Assembly (NCBI GenBank): GCA_021781795.1
Contig: JAJXWA010000001.1
Location: 496,001-560,000 of the forward strand
From: Acidobacteriota bacterium
GTDB lineage: Bacteria; Acidobacteriota; Terriglobia; Terriglobales; Acidobacteriaceae
Reading direction: 5' to 3'
DNA: 64,000 nucleotides
Part shown: in pieces, positions 29,303-38,931 of the stretch
Layout of the letters: the number at the start of each line of letters is the position of its first letter
How positions within the stretch are numbered: the stretch's first letter is position 1
Notes under the pieces: model-generated
Seen by the model: only the letters and a program-made list of their open reading frames with translations
What the model was told of the DNA's origin: nothing
Database searches by the model: none
Made by a program: the position numbers and the translations under genes

Positions 29303-30019
29303 ATGCGTCCAGCCTGCGCAGCATTTCTTCTTCTCGGCGCATCGCTGCCTCTCTCTGCTCAGGCCGCGGACACTCAAACGATCCTCCGCGGCATCGATCG
29401 ATCAGTTCAGAATCGCGTAAGCCGGGTCCTCTCCTTCACAGACGTGGAGCATTACGCGGTCTATCGCGGCGCAGATCTCACTCATCCCGCCGCGCAGATG
29501 ACCGTGAAGGTCACCTACCGCAAGGGCATCGGAAAGAGCTATCAGGTCCTGGAGCAGAGCGGTTCCGCGCTCATCCGCAGGTTCGGCCTCATGCCGCTGC
29601 TCGAAAATGAAAAAACCATCAATCTGCCCGGCAACGTTGAGCGCTCCTGGTTCACATCGGCAAACTACGACATGCAGCTCAAGTCCAGCGGCCCACAGCA
29701 AGTCCAGGGACGAGCCTGTTATGCGCTCTCCATCACGCCGAGACGCAAGGCTCCCAACACACTCATCGGTACGCTCTGGGTGGATGCAACGACCTTCGCC
29801 ATCGCACAGGTGGATGGCATCGCCTCGAAAAATCCTTCAGTCTGGTCAGGGGCCACCCACATGATGCGCCAGTACGCCGATATCGAGGGCATCCCAATGT
29901 CCACACGCGCCCGCGCAGAATCCAGTAGTAGCCTCCTTGGCCGTACCGTCGTCACAATTGAATATGGGCAATATAACTTGCGGCTTGTGCCCTCTTCCGG
30001 CCTGCATTCTGCCCCATAG
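29303..30019 (+). CDS. Secreted LolA/LppX-superfamily-like protein
   Basis: 238 aa with a signal peptide (CAAFLLLGASLPLSAQA). The rest has the broken-barrel pattern of outer-membrane lipoprotein-sorting (LolA/LolB/LppX) relatives: VEHYAVYRG, VTYRKGIGKSYQVLEQSG, YALSITPRRKAPNTLIGTLWVDATTFAIAQVDG, which aligns with the 'W(I/V)D..tf.i..i.g' strand of that fold. The track ORF begins 33 codons earlier, but ATG 29303 with GGAGGG upstream starts the signal peptide. It lies divergently from hypF and 41 bases ahead of the nickel-permease gene. Probably envelope lipid or lipoprotein handling; a link to hydrogenase is not supported. Confidence 0.62.
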   Translation: MRPACAAFLLLGASLPLSAQAADTQTILRGIDRSVQNRVSRVLSFTDVEHYAVYRGADLTHPAAQMTVKVTYRKGIGKSYQVLEQSGSALIRRFGLMPLLENEKTINLPGNVERSWFTSANYDMQLKSSGPQQVQGRACYALSITPRRKAPNTLIGTLWVDATTFAIAQVDGIASKNPSVWSGATHMMRQYADIEGIPMSTRARAESSSSLLGRTVVTIEYGQYNLRLVPSSGLHSAP

Positions 30020-30060
30020 CGCCCTGCACTCCACCAGGCCTGCTGCACTATACTGGGCGC

Positions 30061-30828
30061 GTGACTCTTCTTCTCGGCGACTGGAAGCTCGATGCTGCGC
30101 TGGGCTCCTGCCTTGTGCTGGGCCTTCGCCACGGCTTTGACTACGACCATCTCGCCGCGATTTCAGACATTACGGCCATGCAGCGCAGTTGGTGGAGCGG
30201 CCTGCGCCTCGGCATGGCCTACGCCCTCGGCCACGCCTGCACCGTGGCTGCCCTCGGCATTGCCGTCCTCCAGTTGCACATGGGTCTGCCCGATGGCCTC
30301 GATCACTGGACGGAGCGGCTCATCGGCCTCACCCTGATTGTTCTCGGCATCGGCGTCGCAGCAGGGATCCTCCGCAAAGATGCGCACGGCCACACCCACG
30401 GACGCATCGAGAGCCGCCTTGCCATCGCCATCAACGGCATTCTCTGGCTGGCATGGAGCACGCGCCGCCTCTGGAACCGTTCTGCGCAGCGTCCCGAGCG
30501 TTTTCATTGGATGTACAACGGCAAGTCGGTCTTTCTGATTGGCGTACTGCACGGGATCGGCGCAGAGACCCCAAGCCAGCTTGCGCTCTTCTTCCTCGCC
30601 GCCAATCTCGGCGGAACCTCACGCGGACTCCTCGGCCTCCTCGCCTTCTCATTGGGCCTCATTGCCATGAACGCGCTCATGACCGCTTCCCTGGGCGGCG
30701 CTTTCCGCTCCGGCGCGCATCGGCCTCGCCTTTACCATGCCATCGCATGGACCGGAGCCATTTACAGTTGCGGCATCGGCATCATCTTTCTCTTCGGTAT
30801 CTCCAGCCGGCTGCCCGCACTCGGATAG
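30061..30828 (+). CDS. NiCoT/UreH-like nickel or cobalt permease
   Basis: 255 aa membrane protein with six or more hydrophobic helices. The segment GLRHGFDYDHLAAISDIT matches the signature of nickel/cobalt transporters (RHA.DADHI type), which binds Ni2+ in the second helix, and a second block HGIGAETPSQLAL matches the conserved GxxTATE-like region. A His-rich loop (DAHGHTHGRIE) resembles metal-gathering loops of HupE/UreH relatives. It begins at GTG and sits ~200 bases ahead of hoxE, so supplying nickel to the hydrogenase is the most likely role. Cobalt or other metals remain possible. Confidence 0.78.
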   Translation: MTLLLGDWKLDAALGSCLVLGLRHGFDYDHLAAISDITAMQRSWWSGLRLGMAYALGHACTVAALGIAVLQLHMGLPDGLDHWTERLIGLTLIVLGIGVAAGILRKDAHGHTHGRIESRLAIAINGILWLAWSTRRLWNRSAQRPERFHWMYNGKSVFLIGVLHGIGAETPSQLALFFLAANLGGTSRGLLGLLAFSLGLIAMNALMTASLGGAFRSGAHRPRLYHAIAWTGAIYSCGIGIIFLFGISSRLPALG

Positions 30829-30913
30829 GCGATTCGTCTCGGTATATCCTTCCCAGCAATCAAACCTCTTTTGCTTCTTGATCGGCCACTCTGTGTTTGC
30901 GCGTACCTGCCTG

Positions 30914-30960
30914 CGTGACAGCAGTCACGGCTTGAGTTTCGCGCTGCAGGTACAAAATAT
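30914..30960 (+). promoter_or_regulatory. CRP/FNR-type palindrome and probable promoter of the hox operon
   Basis: CGTGAC-AGCA-GTCACG (30914-30929) is a perfect 16-base palindrome and contains GTGA-N6-TCAC, the CRP-family operator layout. Directly after it TTGAGT (30932-30937) could be a -35 element, with an AT-rich -10 (AAATAT) 17 bases on. The activator would then sit near -45. hoxE starts at 31027. The -10 is poor, which is usual for activator-dependent promoters. This layout can also be bound by FNR-like or other CRP-family factors. Confidence 0.55.
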
Positions 30961-31026
30961 CTAGACACAGAGCGCAACATCACAGCACAATCGCTCTAGA
31001 GTCAAAGTCACTTACCGGGAGGAACC

Positions 31027-31524
31027 GTGCCTGCCTACACGCCCCCACCCCTGCCGAGCGACGACAAGCGCTGGAAAATTGTGAACGGCACCATGCGCAA
31101 GAGCGGCTTTGCCCGCCATGCCCTCATTGAGACTCTGCACACCGTTCAGTCCTCTTTCGGCTACCTTGATGATGCTGCAATTCGCTTCGTCGCTCTGTCC
31201 CTGCGGGTTCCGCTGAGCCAGGCATACGGAGTTGCGACCTTCTACCACTACTTCAGCCTCAAGCCGCCCGGCAAGCACACTCTCACCGTCTGCGCCGGTA
31301 CGGCCTGCTTCATCAAGGGAGCAGATAAGTTGATTGCTGCAGCGGAAGAGCGTCTTGGTATCGTGCCGGGGCATACGACACCGGATGGTCAGGTGAGCCT
31401 GATGACAGCTCGCTGCGTTGGCGCCTGCAGCCGCGCACCCGTAATGCTCGCCGATGGCGAAGTGACCGGCGAAAGAACTCCTGAACAGTTGATTGAACAA
31501 CTGGAGAGGTGGGCAGTGGAATGA
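31027..31524 (+). CDS. hoxE: NAD-linked hydrogenase diaphorase subunit HoxE (NuoE-like)
   Basis: 165 aa. Thioredoxin-like [2Fe-2S] protein: LHTVQSSFGYLDDAAI, GVATFYHYFSLKPPGKHT, cysteine pair CAGTACFIKGADKL and CVGACSRAPV. These match NuoE/HoxE. It starts at GTG with GGGAGGA well placed and ends with an ATGA overlap to hoxF. In group 3d hydrogenases HoxE joins HoxF and HoxU in the NAD(H)-reactive module. Confidence 0.92.
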   Translation: MPAYTPPPLPSDDKRWKIVNGTMRKSGFARHALIETLHTVQSSFGYLDDAAIRFVALSLRVPLSQAYGVATFYHYFSLKPPGKHTLTVCAGTACFIKGADKLIAAAEERLGIVPGHTTPDGQVSLMTARCVGACSRAPVMLADGEVTGERTPEQLIEQLERWAVE

Positions 31525-33158
31525 CCATCGAGGAACTGGAGCAAATAGCCGAAAGCGTCCGGCGGGAGAACGCAAAGTTCGATTACGAAGTGAGCGTTTG
31601 CATGGATCTGGCCTGTGCCAGCCAGGGCTCGGATAAACTGCGCGACGCGCTGGTGCAGATAGCCGAGGCATCCGGGAAGAAGGTGCTGGTGCGCCGCACC
31701 GGTTGCATGGGCCCCTGCTCGCACGGCCCGCTCGTTCGAGTCGACCCTTACAAGACGTTTTACGGACACGTCCAGTCCGGCCATGCCGCTGCCATTGTAG
31801 ACCGTCTGGGCGGCGAACCGGTCCCCGATCTGCAGTGCGACCTGAACGAGCACTTCGATAGCCAGATGCGCGTCGTACTCGAGAATGCCGGATATATTGA
31901 TCCGGAAAAAATTGACGACTACATCGCGCGCGATGGCTACAAGGCCCTTGTCACTGTGCTGATGGAGATGACTCCAAACGGAGTTGTCCACCGTGTCACA
32001 GAAAGCGGCCTGCGTGGCCGCGGCGGCGGCGGGTACCCCACAGGCCTGAAATGGGCCACTGTGGCCAAGGCGGTTGGCGACGTCAAGTACGTGGTCTGCA
32101 ATGGCGATGAGGGCGATCCGGGTGCATTCATGGATCGCAGCGTAATGGAAGGCGACCCCCACCGTGTCATTGAGGGCATGGCCATTGCTGCCTACGCCGT
32201 CGGCGCAAGCAAAGGCTTTTTCTATGTGCGCGCCGAGTATCCCATCGCGGTCTCCCGGCTCACCATGGCACTGCGGGAAGCGCGCCGCCGCGGACTGCTC
32301 GGCATCAATATCTGCAATACTCCCTTCAGCTTCGATATCGAGATCCGTCTCGGAGCCGGCGCATTCGTCTGCGGCGAGGAAACGGCGCTCATCGCCTCGA
32401 TTGAGGGCCGACGCGGCACGCCGAAGCCGCGCCCGCCTTACCCAGCCGTCAGTGGTCTCTGGGGCAAGCCCACCCTCATCAACAATGTGGAAACCTACGC
32501 CAACATCGCCCCGATCATGCGCAATGGCGGCAAATGGTTCTTCAGCATAGGCTCCGAGCGCAGCAAAGGGACCAAGGTCTTCGCCCTCAGCGGCAAGATT
32601 GCCAATACCGGCCTCGTCGAAGTGCCAATGGGAATCAAACTCCGCGAGATCATCGAGACCATCGGCGGCGGCGTGCCCGCAGGACACAAGCTCAAAGCCA
32701 TCCAGACCGGTGGCCCGTCGGGGGGTTGCATCCCCGCCGACATGCTCGGCCTCGGAGTCAGTTACGATGCGCTGATGGCAGCCGGCTCCATCATGGGTTC
32801 CGGCGGCATGATCGTCATGGACGACACCTCCTGCATGGTCAACGTCGCCCGCTTCTTCATCGATTTCTGCCGGACTGAGTCGTGCGGAAAGTGCATCCCC
32901 TGCCGCGCCGGCACCGCACAGATGCACACCCTCCTCACCCGCATCTGCAACGGCTCGGCCACCATGGCGGACCTCCATCTGCTTGAAGATCTCTGCAGCA
33001 CCGTCAAGGAGACGAGCCTCTGCGGACTCGGGCAGACCGCTCCCAATCCCGTGCTCAGCACCCTCAAGTATTTCCGTGAAGAGTACATCCAGCACATCGA
33101 ACAGAAACGCTGCCCGGCAGGGGTCTGCAAGTTTGAAGCTGTGGAGGTGACGGCATGA
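31521..33158 (+). CDS. hoxF: NAD-linked hydrogenase diaphorase subunit HoxF (NuoF-like)
   Basis: 545 aa. The N-terminal ~120 residues are a [2Fe-2S] thioredoxin-like domain ([19 protein letters not shown]). The NuoF core binds FMN and NAD(H): [51 protein letters not shown]. The C-terminus has the 4Fe-4S ligands [12 protein letters not shown] and a later Cys (SLCGLGQ). It oxidises or reduces NAD(H) for the hydrogenase. It could resemble a formate-dehydrogenase or complex I subunit, but the following hoxY and hoxH settle the assignment. ATG overlaps hoxE, and the stop overlaps hoxU by ATGA. Confidence 0.95.
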   Translation: MTIEELEQIAESVRRENAKFDYEVSVCMDLACASQGSDKLRDALVQIAEASGKKVLVRRTGCMGPCSHGPLVRVDPYKTFYGHVQSGHAAAIVDRLGGEPVPDLQCDLNEHFDSQMRVVLENAGYIDPEKIDDYIARDGYKALVTVLMEMTPNGVVHRVTESGLRGRGGGGYPTGLKWATVAKAVGDVKYVVCNGDEGDPGAFMDRSVMEGDPHRVIEGMAIAAYAVGASKGFFYVRAEYPIAVSRLTMALREARRRGLLGINICNTPFSFDIEIRLGAGAFVCGEETALIASIEGRRGTPKPRPPYPAVSGLWGKPTLINNVETYANIAPIMRNGGKWFFSIGSERSKGTKVFALSGKIANTGLVEVPMGIKLREIIETIGGGVPAGHKLKAIQTGGPSGGCIPADMLGLGVSYDALMAAGSIMGSGGMIVMDDTSCMVNVARFFIDFCRTESCGKCIPCRAGTAQMHTLLTRICNGSATMADLHLLEDLCSTVKETSLCGLGQTAPNPVLSTLKYFREEYIQHIEQKRCPAGVCKFEAVEVTA

Positions 33159-33868
33159 GCGACGCGGGCGACGTCAAAACACTCATCATCGATGACAAAG
33201 AGGTAAGTGCGCTGCGCGGCCAGACCATTCTCGAAGTGGCACGGGAAAACGGCATCGATATTCCCACTTTATGCCATGTCGACGGTCTCGGCGACGTGGG
33301 AGCGTGTCGGATGTGCCTCGTCGAAATCAAGGGTAGCAACAAGCTCCAGCCTGCCTGCGTCACCACGATCTTTGAGAGCATGGAGGTCAGCACAAATACA
33401 GAACGCCTCCAGAAGCATCGCCGCACCATCCTTGAACTGCTCTTCGCCGAGCGCAATCACATCTGCTCAGTCTGCGTTGCCAACGGCCATTGCGAACTGC
33501 AATCTCTCGCCCAGGCACAGGGCGTCACCCACGTGCGCCTGCCCTACCGCAATCCAGACCTCCACGTCGATGCCTCCCATGAGCGCTTCACCATCGACCA
33601 CAACCGCTGCATCCTCTGCACGCGATGCGTCCGTGTCTGTGCGGAGATTGAGGGAGCGCATGTCTGGGATGTCATGGGCCGCGGCATCGATTCCATGATC
33701 ATCTCCGACCTCAACGATCCCTGGGGAGAATCCAGTTGCACGCGATGCGGCAAATGCGTCCAGGTCTGCCCCACCGGCGCAATCTTCGACAAAAGCAAGA
33801 TCGGCGATCCTCATCCCAAGTATCCCGACTTCCTTCCCTATCTCAACCTCATGCGGGAGGCGAAATGA
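33155..33868 (+). CDS. hoxU: Diaphorase/electron-transfer subunit HoxU (NuoG N-terminal-like)
   Basis: 237 aa. [2Fe-2S] ferredoxin domain ([19 protein letters not shown] ... QPAC), the His/Cys 4Fe-4S motif ([14 protein letters not shown]), then two 4Fe-4S sites ([11 protein letters not shown] and [15 protein letters not shown]). It carries electrons between HoxF and the hydrogenase dimer. Coupled at both ends by ATGA overlaps, so translation of hoxFUY is tightly linked. Confidence 0.95.
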   Translation: MSDAGDVKTLIIDDKEVSALRGQTILEVARENGIDIPTLCHVDGLGDVGACRMCLVEIKGSNKLQPACVTTIFESMEVSTNTERLQKHRRTILELLFAERNHICSVCVANGHCELQSLAQAQGVTHVRLPYRNPDLHVDASHERFTIDHNRCILCTRCVRVCAEIEGAHVWDVMGRGIDSMIISDLNDPWGESSCTRCGKCVQVCPTGAIFDKSKIGDPHPKYPDFLPYLNLMREAK

Positions 33869-34398
33869 GTAAGCTCACTCTGGCTACGGTCTGGCTTGAT
33901 GGATGCTCGGGTTGCCACATGTCCTTCCTCGATATGGATGAACGTCTGCTTGCACTCGCGGAGGTCGTCGAGGTCGTATACAGCCCCATCGTGGATCGCA
34001 AGGACTATCCCAACCACGTCGACATCGCGCTCGTCGAGGGCGCCGTCGCCTCCGTCGACGATGAAAAAAAGATTCGCAAGATCCGCGCGCACACAACCAC
34101 GCTCGTCGCTATGGGCGACTGCGCCGTTGCCGGCAACGTCCCTTCCATGCGCAACCCCATAGGCCCGCAAGCCATTCTCAACCGCGCCTATATCGAGAAC
34201 ACCTCCGCGCAGCCGCAGATTCCCTGCATCGTTGTCCCGCGGCTGCTTCCCGTCGTGCGGCCCATCCACGAGTTCGTCAAGGTCGATCTCTTTCTCCCCG
34301 GCTGTCCCCCCTCCGCAGACACCTTTCATACCGCGCTCACTGCCCTCGTCACCGGCGCACCACTGGATGTTCCAGCCCTCACCCGCTTTGGAGCCTGA
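33865..34398 (+). CDS. hoxY: [NiFe] hydrogenase small subunit HoxY
   Basis: 177 aa. Small subunit of the hydrogenase module, holding one proximal 4Fe-4S cluster: [10 protein letters not shown] at the N-terminus, then GDCAVAGN and LPGCPPSAD for the remaining ligands. The short length without medial and distal cluster domains is the group 3 HoxY pattern, and there is no Tat signal, so it is cytoplasmic. The track's longer ORF starts in hoxU; ATG 33865 overlaps the hoxU stop. hoxH starts 3 bases after it. Confidence 0.94.
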   Translation: MSKLTLATVWLDGCSGCHMSFLDMDERLLALAEVVEVVYSPIVDRKDYPNHVDIALVEGAVASVDDEKKIRKIRAHTTTLVAMGDCAVAGNVPSMRNPIGPQAILNRAYIENTSAQPQIPCIVVPRLLPVVRPIHEFVKVDLFLPGCPPSADTFHTALTALVTGAPLDVPALTRFGA

Positions 34399-34401
34399 CT
34401 T

Positions 34402-35823
34402 ATGACCCAGACCATCACCATCGATCCCGTCACGCGTCTCGAAGGCCATGGCAAAGTCACCATCCAGCTCGACGAACAGGGCAACGTGACCGATGCGCAC
34501 TTCCACGTCACGCAGGTGCGCGGCTTCGAGCGCTTCTGTGAGGGCCGGCCTTTCTACGAAATGCCCAGCCTCATGGCGCGGATCTGCGGCATCTGCCCGG
34601 TCTCGCACCTCGTCGCCTCAGCAAAGGCATGCGAGGCCATCATGTCCATCCGCATTCCCCACACCGCCGCGCAGTTGCGCCGCATGTTGAATCTCGCGCA
34701 GATGGTCCAGTCGCACGCCCTCAGCTTCTTCCATCTCTCCTCGCCCGACCTGCTCCTCGGTCTCGATTCCGATCCTGCCCATCGCCACATCTTCGGCGTC
34801 GCAGCCGCCCGGCCTGAGCTCGGCCGCGCCGGCATCGGCCTGCGCCGCTTCGGGCAGCACATCATCGAACTCCTGGGCAACAAGCGCATCCATCCCGGCT
34901 GGGTCATCCCCGGCGGCGTTACGGAGCCGCTCGCGCCCGCCAAGCGCGATGAGATTCTCGCTCTGCTTCCCGAGGCCTACTCCAACATCCAGATCGCGCT
35001 CAACTGGTACAAGCAGATTGCAGACACCTTCCAGTCCGAGATTGAAGTCTTCGCCAACTTCCCGTCGCTCTTCATGGGCCTCATCAATGAGGATGAATCC
35101 GTCGAATTCACTGACGGCGCGCTCCGCGTCATCGATGCCAAAGGCGCCATCATCGAGGATGGCGTCACGGCGACGCGCTTCACAGAGATCATCGGCGAAG
35201 CCGTCGAGCCATACAGCTACACCAAGTTCGCGTATTACAAGCCGCTCGGCTACCCACAGGGCAGCTACCGCGTCGGGCCGCTCGCGCGTCTCAACATCGC
35301 GCAGTCCATGGGCACACCGCTTGCAGACATCGAGCTCAAGCAGTTCAAACAGCTCGCGCTCGGCCCCTTGCAAAGCAGCTTTCACTACCATCACGCGCGT
35401 CTCATCGACATCCTCTACGGCATCGAAAAGATCGAGCAGATTCTCTCCGACCCGCTCATCCTCGACAAGCACGTCCGCGCCACCGCAGGCGTAAATCGTC
35501 TCGAGGGCGCAGGCCAGGCTGAAGCGCCGCGCGGAACGCTCATGCACAACTACAAGGTCGACGAAAACGGACTCATCACCTGGGCCAACCTCGTCATCGC
35601 CACCGGCCAGAACAACAACGCCATGAATCGCGGCGTTCTGCAGGCCGCGCAACACTACATCCAGAACGGCAAGTTCACTGAGGGCATCCTCAACCGCGTC
35701 GAGGCCGTCGTTCGCACCTTTGACCCCTGCCTCAGCTGTTCCTCGCACGCCTTCGGGCAGATGCCGCTCCACATCGAGTTGCTCGCCTCCACAGGCGATC
35801 TTCTCGACACGGTCTCCCGCTGA
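34402..35823 (+). CDS. hoxH: [NiFe] hydrogenase large subunit HoxH
   Basis: 473 aa catalytic subunit. The N-terminal L1 motif is RICGICPVSH and the C-terminal L2 motif is DPCLSCSSH, together giving the four cysteines of the NiFe site. After the L2 histidine a 24-residue tail (AFGQMPLHIELL...) remains, as expected of a precursor that a maturation endopeptidase trims after nickel insertion; that protease is encoded 8 bases downstream. With HoxEFUY this forms a bidirectional NAD-linked, group 3d-type hydrogenase. Subgroup assignment rests on gene order and motifs; a phylogeny would be decisive. Confidence 0.96.
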   Translation: MTQTITIDPVTRLEGHGKVTIQLDEQGNVTDAHFHVTQVRGFERFCEGRPFYEMPSLMARICGICPVSHLVASAKACEAIMSIRIPHTAAQLRRMLNLAQMVQSHALSFFHLSSPDLLLGLDSDPAHRHIFGVAAARPELGRAGIGLRRFGQHIIELLGNKRIHPGWVIPGGVTEPLAPAKRDEILALLPEAYSNIQIALNWYKQIADTFQSEIEVFANFPSLFMGLINEDESVEFTDGALRVIDAKGAIIEDGVTATRFTEIIGEAVEPYSYTKFAYYKPLGYPQGSYRVGPLARLNIAQSMGTPLADIELKQFKQLALGPLQSSFHYHHARLIDILYGIEKIEQILSDPLILDKHVRATAGVNRLEGAGQAEAPRGTLMHNYKVDENGLITWANLVIATGQNNNAMNRGVLQAAQHYIQNGKFTEGILNRVEAVVRTFDPCLSCSSHAFGQMPLHIELLASTGDLLDTVSR

Positions 35824-35831
35824 GCCGCATC

Positions 35832-36335
35832 ATGGGCGCCGAGCCGATTCCCTGCCTCATCCTCGCCTGCGGCAACACACTGCGCGAGGATGACGGCATC
35901 GGCCCGCGCCTCGCAGAATGGGCAGCCGAACACTGGCGCAGCGACGTACGCATTCGCATCCTGTCCCGTCAGCAGTGGACACCCGATCTGGCATCTGACA
36001 TCGCCGCCGCCCAGTCTGTCCTCTTTCTCGATTGCTCTATAGAATCCAATCCCGGCTGCGCAGCGGTTCATCCCGTCCATCCCGCCACCGCCCGCTCCGG
36101 TCTTAACACCCATCACTTTGGCGCGCCCGAGCTTCTCTCGCTCTCACGCGATCTCTACGGTGCTATGCCGCGCACCGCACTTCTGCTCACGGTCGGCGCA
36201 GCCTCGCTCGAATTCCATGAGGGCCTCAGTGCCACCGTACAGGCTGCGCTCCCGCGCGCTATCGACCTTCTCAAATCCGCCGTCTGCGATCTCCTCAGCA
36301 ACACAGGTGCAACCAGCCAATCTCACTCCGCGTAG
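35832..36335 (+). CDS. hoxW: Hydrogenase maturation endopeptidase (HoxW-like)
   Basis: 167 aa of the HyaD/HycI/HoxW family: the start LILACGNTLREDDGIGPRLAE holds the acidic nickel ligand (D/E in 'REDDG'), and a later segment with a His (NTHHFGAPELLSL) supplies the others. It should clip the HoxH C-terminal tail. It is the last gene of the operon, ending with a 13-base overlap of the convergent GH29 gene, so read-through could cause antisense effects. Family name is secure; 'HoxW' is assigned by position. Confidence 0.9.
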   Translation: MGAEPIPCLILACGNTLREDDGIGPRLAEWAAEHWRSDVRIRILSRQQWTPDLASDIAAAQSVLFLDCSIESNPGCAAVHPVHPATARSGLNTHHFGAPELLSLSRDLYGAMPRTALLLTVGAASLEFHEGLSATVQAALPRAIDLLKSAVCDLLSNTGATSQSHSA

Positions 36336-37744
36336 CCGCTCAGCTTCAGCACGTATGCATACTTCCCCGGCAGTGTCGCAGGCAGGATGACCTGCAAATT
36401 GCCACCTTCCGATTTGCTCTTGAGCTGTGTTGCGTCTCCCAGCAGCATCACAGCGCCCTGCTTCGCAGTAGTGCCTTCGAGAGTCACTGTTTTCGCCCTC
36501 GGCGTTCCCAGAATCGTCACAAACAGGTCGCTTCCCTTCCGCGTGAAACGCAGATCGTCTCCCTCCTCGCTCTTGGCCGAAGCGTGCGTCCACGGCGTCG
36601 TGTCGTAGATCGCCTCGCCGTTCTGCTTCAGCCAGGCGCCCAGGGCCTTCAGCCGCTCCATCTGCACCGGCGGAATCGTTCCATCCGCCTCTGGCCCCAC
36701 GTCCAGCAGCAGATTGCCGTTCTTGCTCACAATATCTACCAGCAGCGCAATCAGCTCCGCCGGAGCAATCGTCTCCGCCTCACCCTCCGCGCGGTTGTAG
36801 CCAAACGACCGTCCCAGCCCGCGGCACTCCTCCCACTTCTTTGCGCTGATCTCATTCAGTTTTTTGTACTCCGGCGAAGTAAAGTCCGCATGCTTGATCC
36901 CAAACCGATCATCAATCACCCCATCCGGTACGGCGTTGTAATAGTCCGCCTCCACCTGCAACGCCCGTCCCGTCTTCGGCCAGTCAATGTCGTTCCACAG
37001 CACCGCTGGATGATACTTCTCAATCAACTCATGAATCTGCGCATACGCATAGTCGCCATACGCCTGGGTCTCCGGCTTCACCGTCTGATAGTCCGCAGCC
37101 GTCTCAATTGGCCCCGAGTTAAATGTCCAGTCATACCCGCCGGAGTAGTAAAGCCCCATCCGCAATCCCTGCTTCTGCACCGCAGTCGTCAACTCGCCCA
37201 CAATGTCGCGTTCCGCATGGCGCTCGTTCTGCGGAACCGAAGGGTTCGGATTCACCGTCGTACTCGGCCACAGCGTAAATCCCTCATGATGTTTGCTCGT
37301 CAGCACCACATAGCGCGCGCCGGCCTCGCGAAACACCGCCGCCATCGCATCGGGATTCCACTTCTTCGACTCGCGGTTGAATACCGGCGCAAAGTCGTAG
37401 TAGCTGAAGTCCGCGCCGTAGTGCTCGCGGTGATACGCTTGCGTCGGCGAGCCCGGAATCCGCATCACATTCAGATACCACTCTGCATACGGGTTGTACT
37501 TGATGTAGTCCGCCGACGTGAAGTCATGATCCGGATGCGTGAGCGGCGCCCACCCGGGCACCGAATACAGCCCCCAGTGGATAAAGATGCCCAGCTTCGC
37601 GCCGGCATACCATTGCGGCAGCGGATGGCTGTCCAGCGACTCCAGCGTCGGCTCATACTTCGTCTGCGCCTGCACCGCAGTGATCCCACACAATCCGGCA
37701 GCAGCAAGCACCGTCGTCACCATCCATGCACAACTTCTCTTCAT
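36323..37744 (-). CDS. Alpha-L-fucosidase, GH29
   Basis: 473 aa with a signal peptide (VTTVLAAAGLCGITAVQAQ). The catalytic barrel shows WYAGAKLGIFIHWGLYSVPGW, YVVLTSKHHEGFTLWPS and GLYYSGGYDW; the nucleophile Asp is probably in AVLWNDIDWP, and LLLDVGPEADGTIP follows. A small beta-sandwich finishes the protein. The enzyme removes L-fucose from glycans in the periplasm or outside. Start ATG 37744 is preceded by AAAGG; the track ORF extends 39 codons upstream without reason. It belongs to polysaccharide use rather than to the neighbouring hydrogenase. Confidence 0.92.
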   Translation of the reverse strand: MKRSCAWMVTTVLAAAGLCGITAVQAQTKYEPTLESLDSHPLPQWYAGAKLGIFIHWGLYSVPGWAPLTHPDHDFTSADYIKYNPYAEWYLNVMRIPGSPTQAYHREHYGADFSYYDFAPVFNRESKKWNPDAMAAVFREAGARYVVLTSKHHEGFTLWPSTTVNPNPSVPQNERHAERDIVGELTTAVQKQGLRMGLYYSGGYDWTFNSGPIETAADYQTVKPETQAYGDYAYAQIHELIEKYHPAVLWNDIDWPKTGRALQVEADYYNAVPDGVIDDRFGIKHADFTSPEYKKLNEISAKKWEECRGLGRSFGYNRAEGEAETIAPAELIALLVDIVSKNGNLLLDVGPEADGTIPPVQMERLKALGAWLKQNGEAIYDTTPWTHASAKSEEGDDLRFTRKGSDLFVTILGTPRAKTVTLEGTTAKQGAVMLLGDATQLKSKSEGGNLQVILPATLPGKYAYVLKLSGYAE

Positions 37745-37914
37745 CGACCTTTGCTCTCCTCTACGCAGCGTTCCACGAAGCTCAGTGATCCACTTCGCAT
37801 CTCCCTCCGCATCATAATCACGCCATCGCACTGTGCCAACCCGGTTTCTTCCGCAAAGCAAAACGGCGGCAGCAACCCTCTGCCACCGCCGTCCCTTTCC
37901 GGATTTCCATACAA

Positions 37915-38931
37915 TCAGAAAGCTGCTACAGTCTGCCGCAGGCTGTAGGAACTCAGCGTCTTGATGTAGTTTCCGCGGTCAAACGGCGAGACATCCGGAA
38001 CCGAGCGCCGGCTCAGGCCTCCCCGCGTTCCCCACAGCGTGTCGTACTCGTGTCGCTCCAGCCAGTACTGCATATCCGCCAGCACCCGGCCGATGTGGTC
38101 AATACCGTGAATGTGCAGCGCCGACGCCATCATCGTCATGCTCGCCCCGGCCATAATGCTCTTCAATACATCTTCCGCCGTGTGTACGCCGCCTGTAATC
38201 GCAATGTCGAGATCAACCTGCCCATACAGAATCGCTGCCCAGTGCAACCGCGGCAGCAATTCAGAAGACGTGGAAAAATGCAGAGACGGGCGCACTTCCA
38301 GCGCCTCAATATCGAAATCCGGTTGATAGAACCGGTTGAAGAGCGCTACGCCGCGCGCCCCCACCTGCTCCAGCCGGCTGACCAGAGATGCCATGCTCGT
38401 GAACGACTGCGAGAGCTTCACCGAAACAGGAACCTTCACCTCCTGGCAAACGCTCTCCACGAGCTCCAGCAGTTGCACCTCAAGCACCACCGAGGTCTGA
38501 TTCTTGTCCGTCGCCAGCGCATACGTGTTCAGTTCAATCGCATCCGCGCCCGCCTGCTCCATCTCCTTCGCGAAGCGCACCCAGCCCCCCGGCGTCGCAC
38601 CGTTCAGGCTCGCCAGAATCGGAATCCGGACCGCGTCCTTCGCCTTCCGCAGGTGCTCCAGATACACATCCTGCGTCACGCGATAATCTGCCTGCTTCGG
38701 TAAAAAGTCCAGCGACTCGGCAAACGACTCCGTGCCCCGCGCCAGATCCTCGTCCAGCGCCTTCGACTCCAGAATCAGTTGCTCCTCGAACAGCGACGTG
38801 AGCACAACCGCCGCAGCCCCCGCGTCCTCCATGCGCCGAATGTTGTCGAGTGACTCCGACAACGGCGTGGAAGACACCACAATCGGCCCCTTTAGATCTA
38901 ACCCCAGATACTTCGTCGAAAAGTCAATCAT
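37915..38931 (-). CDS. Dihydroorotate dehydrogenase-like flavoprotein
   Basis: 338 aa TIM-barrel flavoprotein of the PyrD superfamily: MIDFSTKYLGLDLKGPIVVSS, ELNTYAL, VPVSVKLSQSF, ITGGVHTAEDVLKSIMAGA (FMN phosphate loop). It differs from true PyrD: the catalytic-base region is not the usual one, and such proteins are annotated as 'DHOD-like' with unknown function. Its ATG overlaps the stop of nifJ by ATGA, so the two are coupled and probably used together. A flavin-dependent reaction fed by ferredoxin is possible but not proven. The track's longer start lies inside nifJ. Confidence 0.85.
   Translation of the reverse strand: MIDFSTKYLGLDLKGPIVVSSTPLSESLDNIRRMEDAGAAAVVLTSLFEEQLILESKALDEDLARGTESFAESLDFLPKQADYRVTQDVYLEHLRKAKDAVRIPILASLNGATPGGWVRFAKEMEQAGADAIELNTYALATDKNQTSVVLEVQLLELVESVCQEVKVPVSVKLSQSFTSMASLVSRLEQVGARGVALFNRFYQPDFDIEALEVRPSLHFSTSSELLPRLHWAAILYGQVDLDIAITGGVHTAEDVLKSIMAGASMTMMASALHIHGIDHIGRVLADMQYWLERHEYDTLWGTRGGLSRRSVPDVSPFDRGNYIKTLSSYSLRQTVAAF

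Noticed and set aside
30847-30884. ATCAA...TTGAT inverted pair ahead of hoxE, considered as an FNR box
   Set aside because: The half-sites face the wrong way and the spacing is too long for TTGAT-N4-ATCAA.
31389-33095. 568-aa minus-strand ORF
   Set aside because: Antisense to hoxE/hoxF, whose domains and couplings are unmistakable.
36584-37948. 454-aa plus-strand ORF
   Set aside because: Shadow of the GH29 gene with Arg-rich composition.
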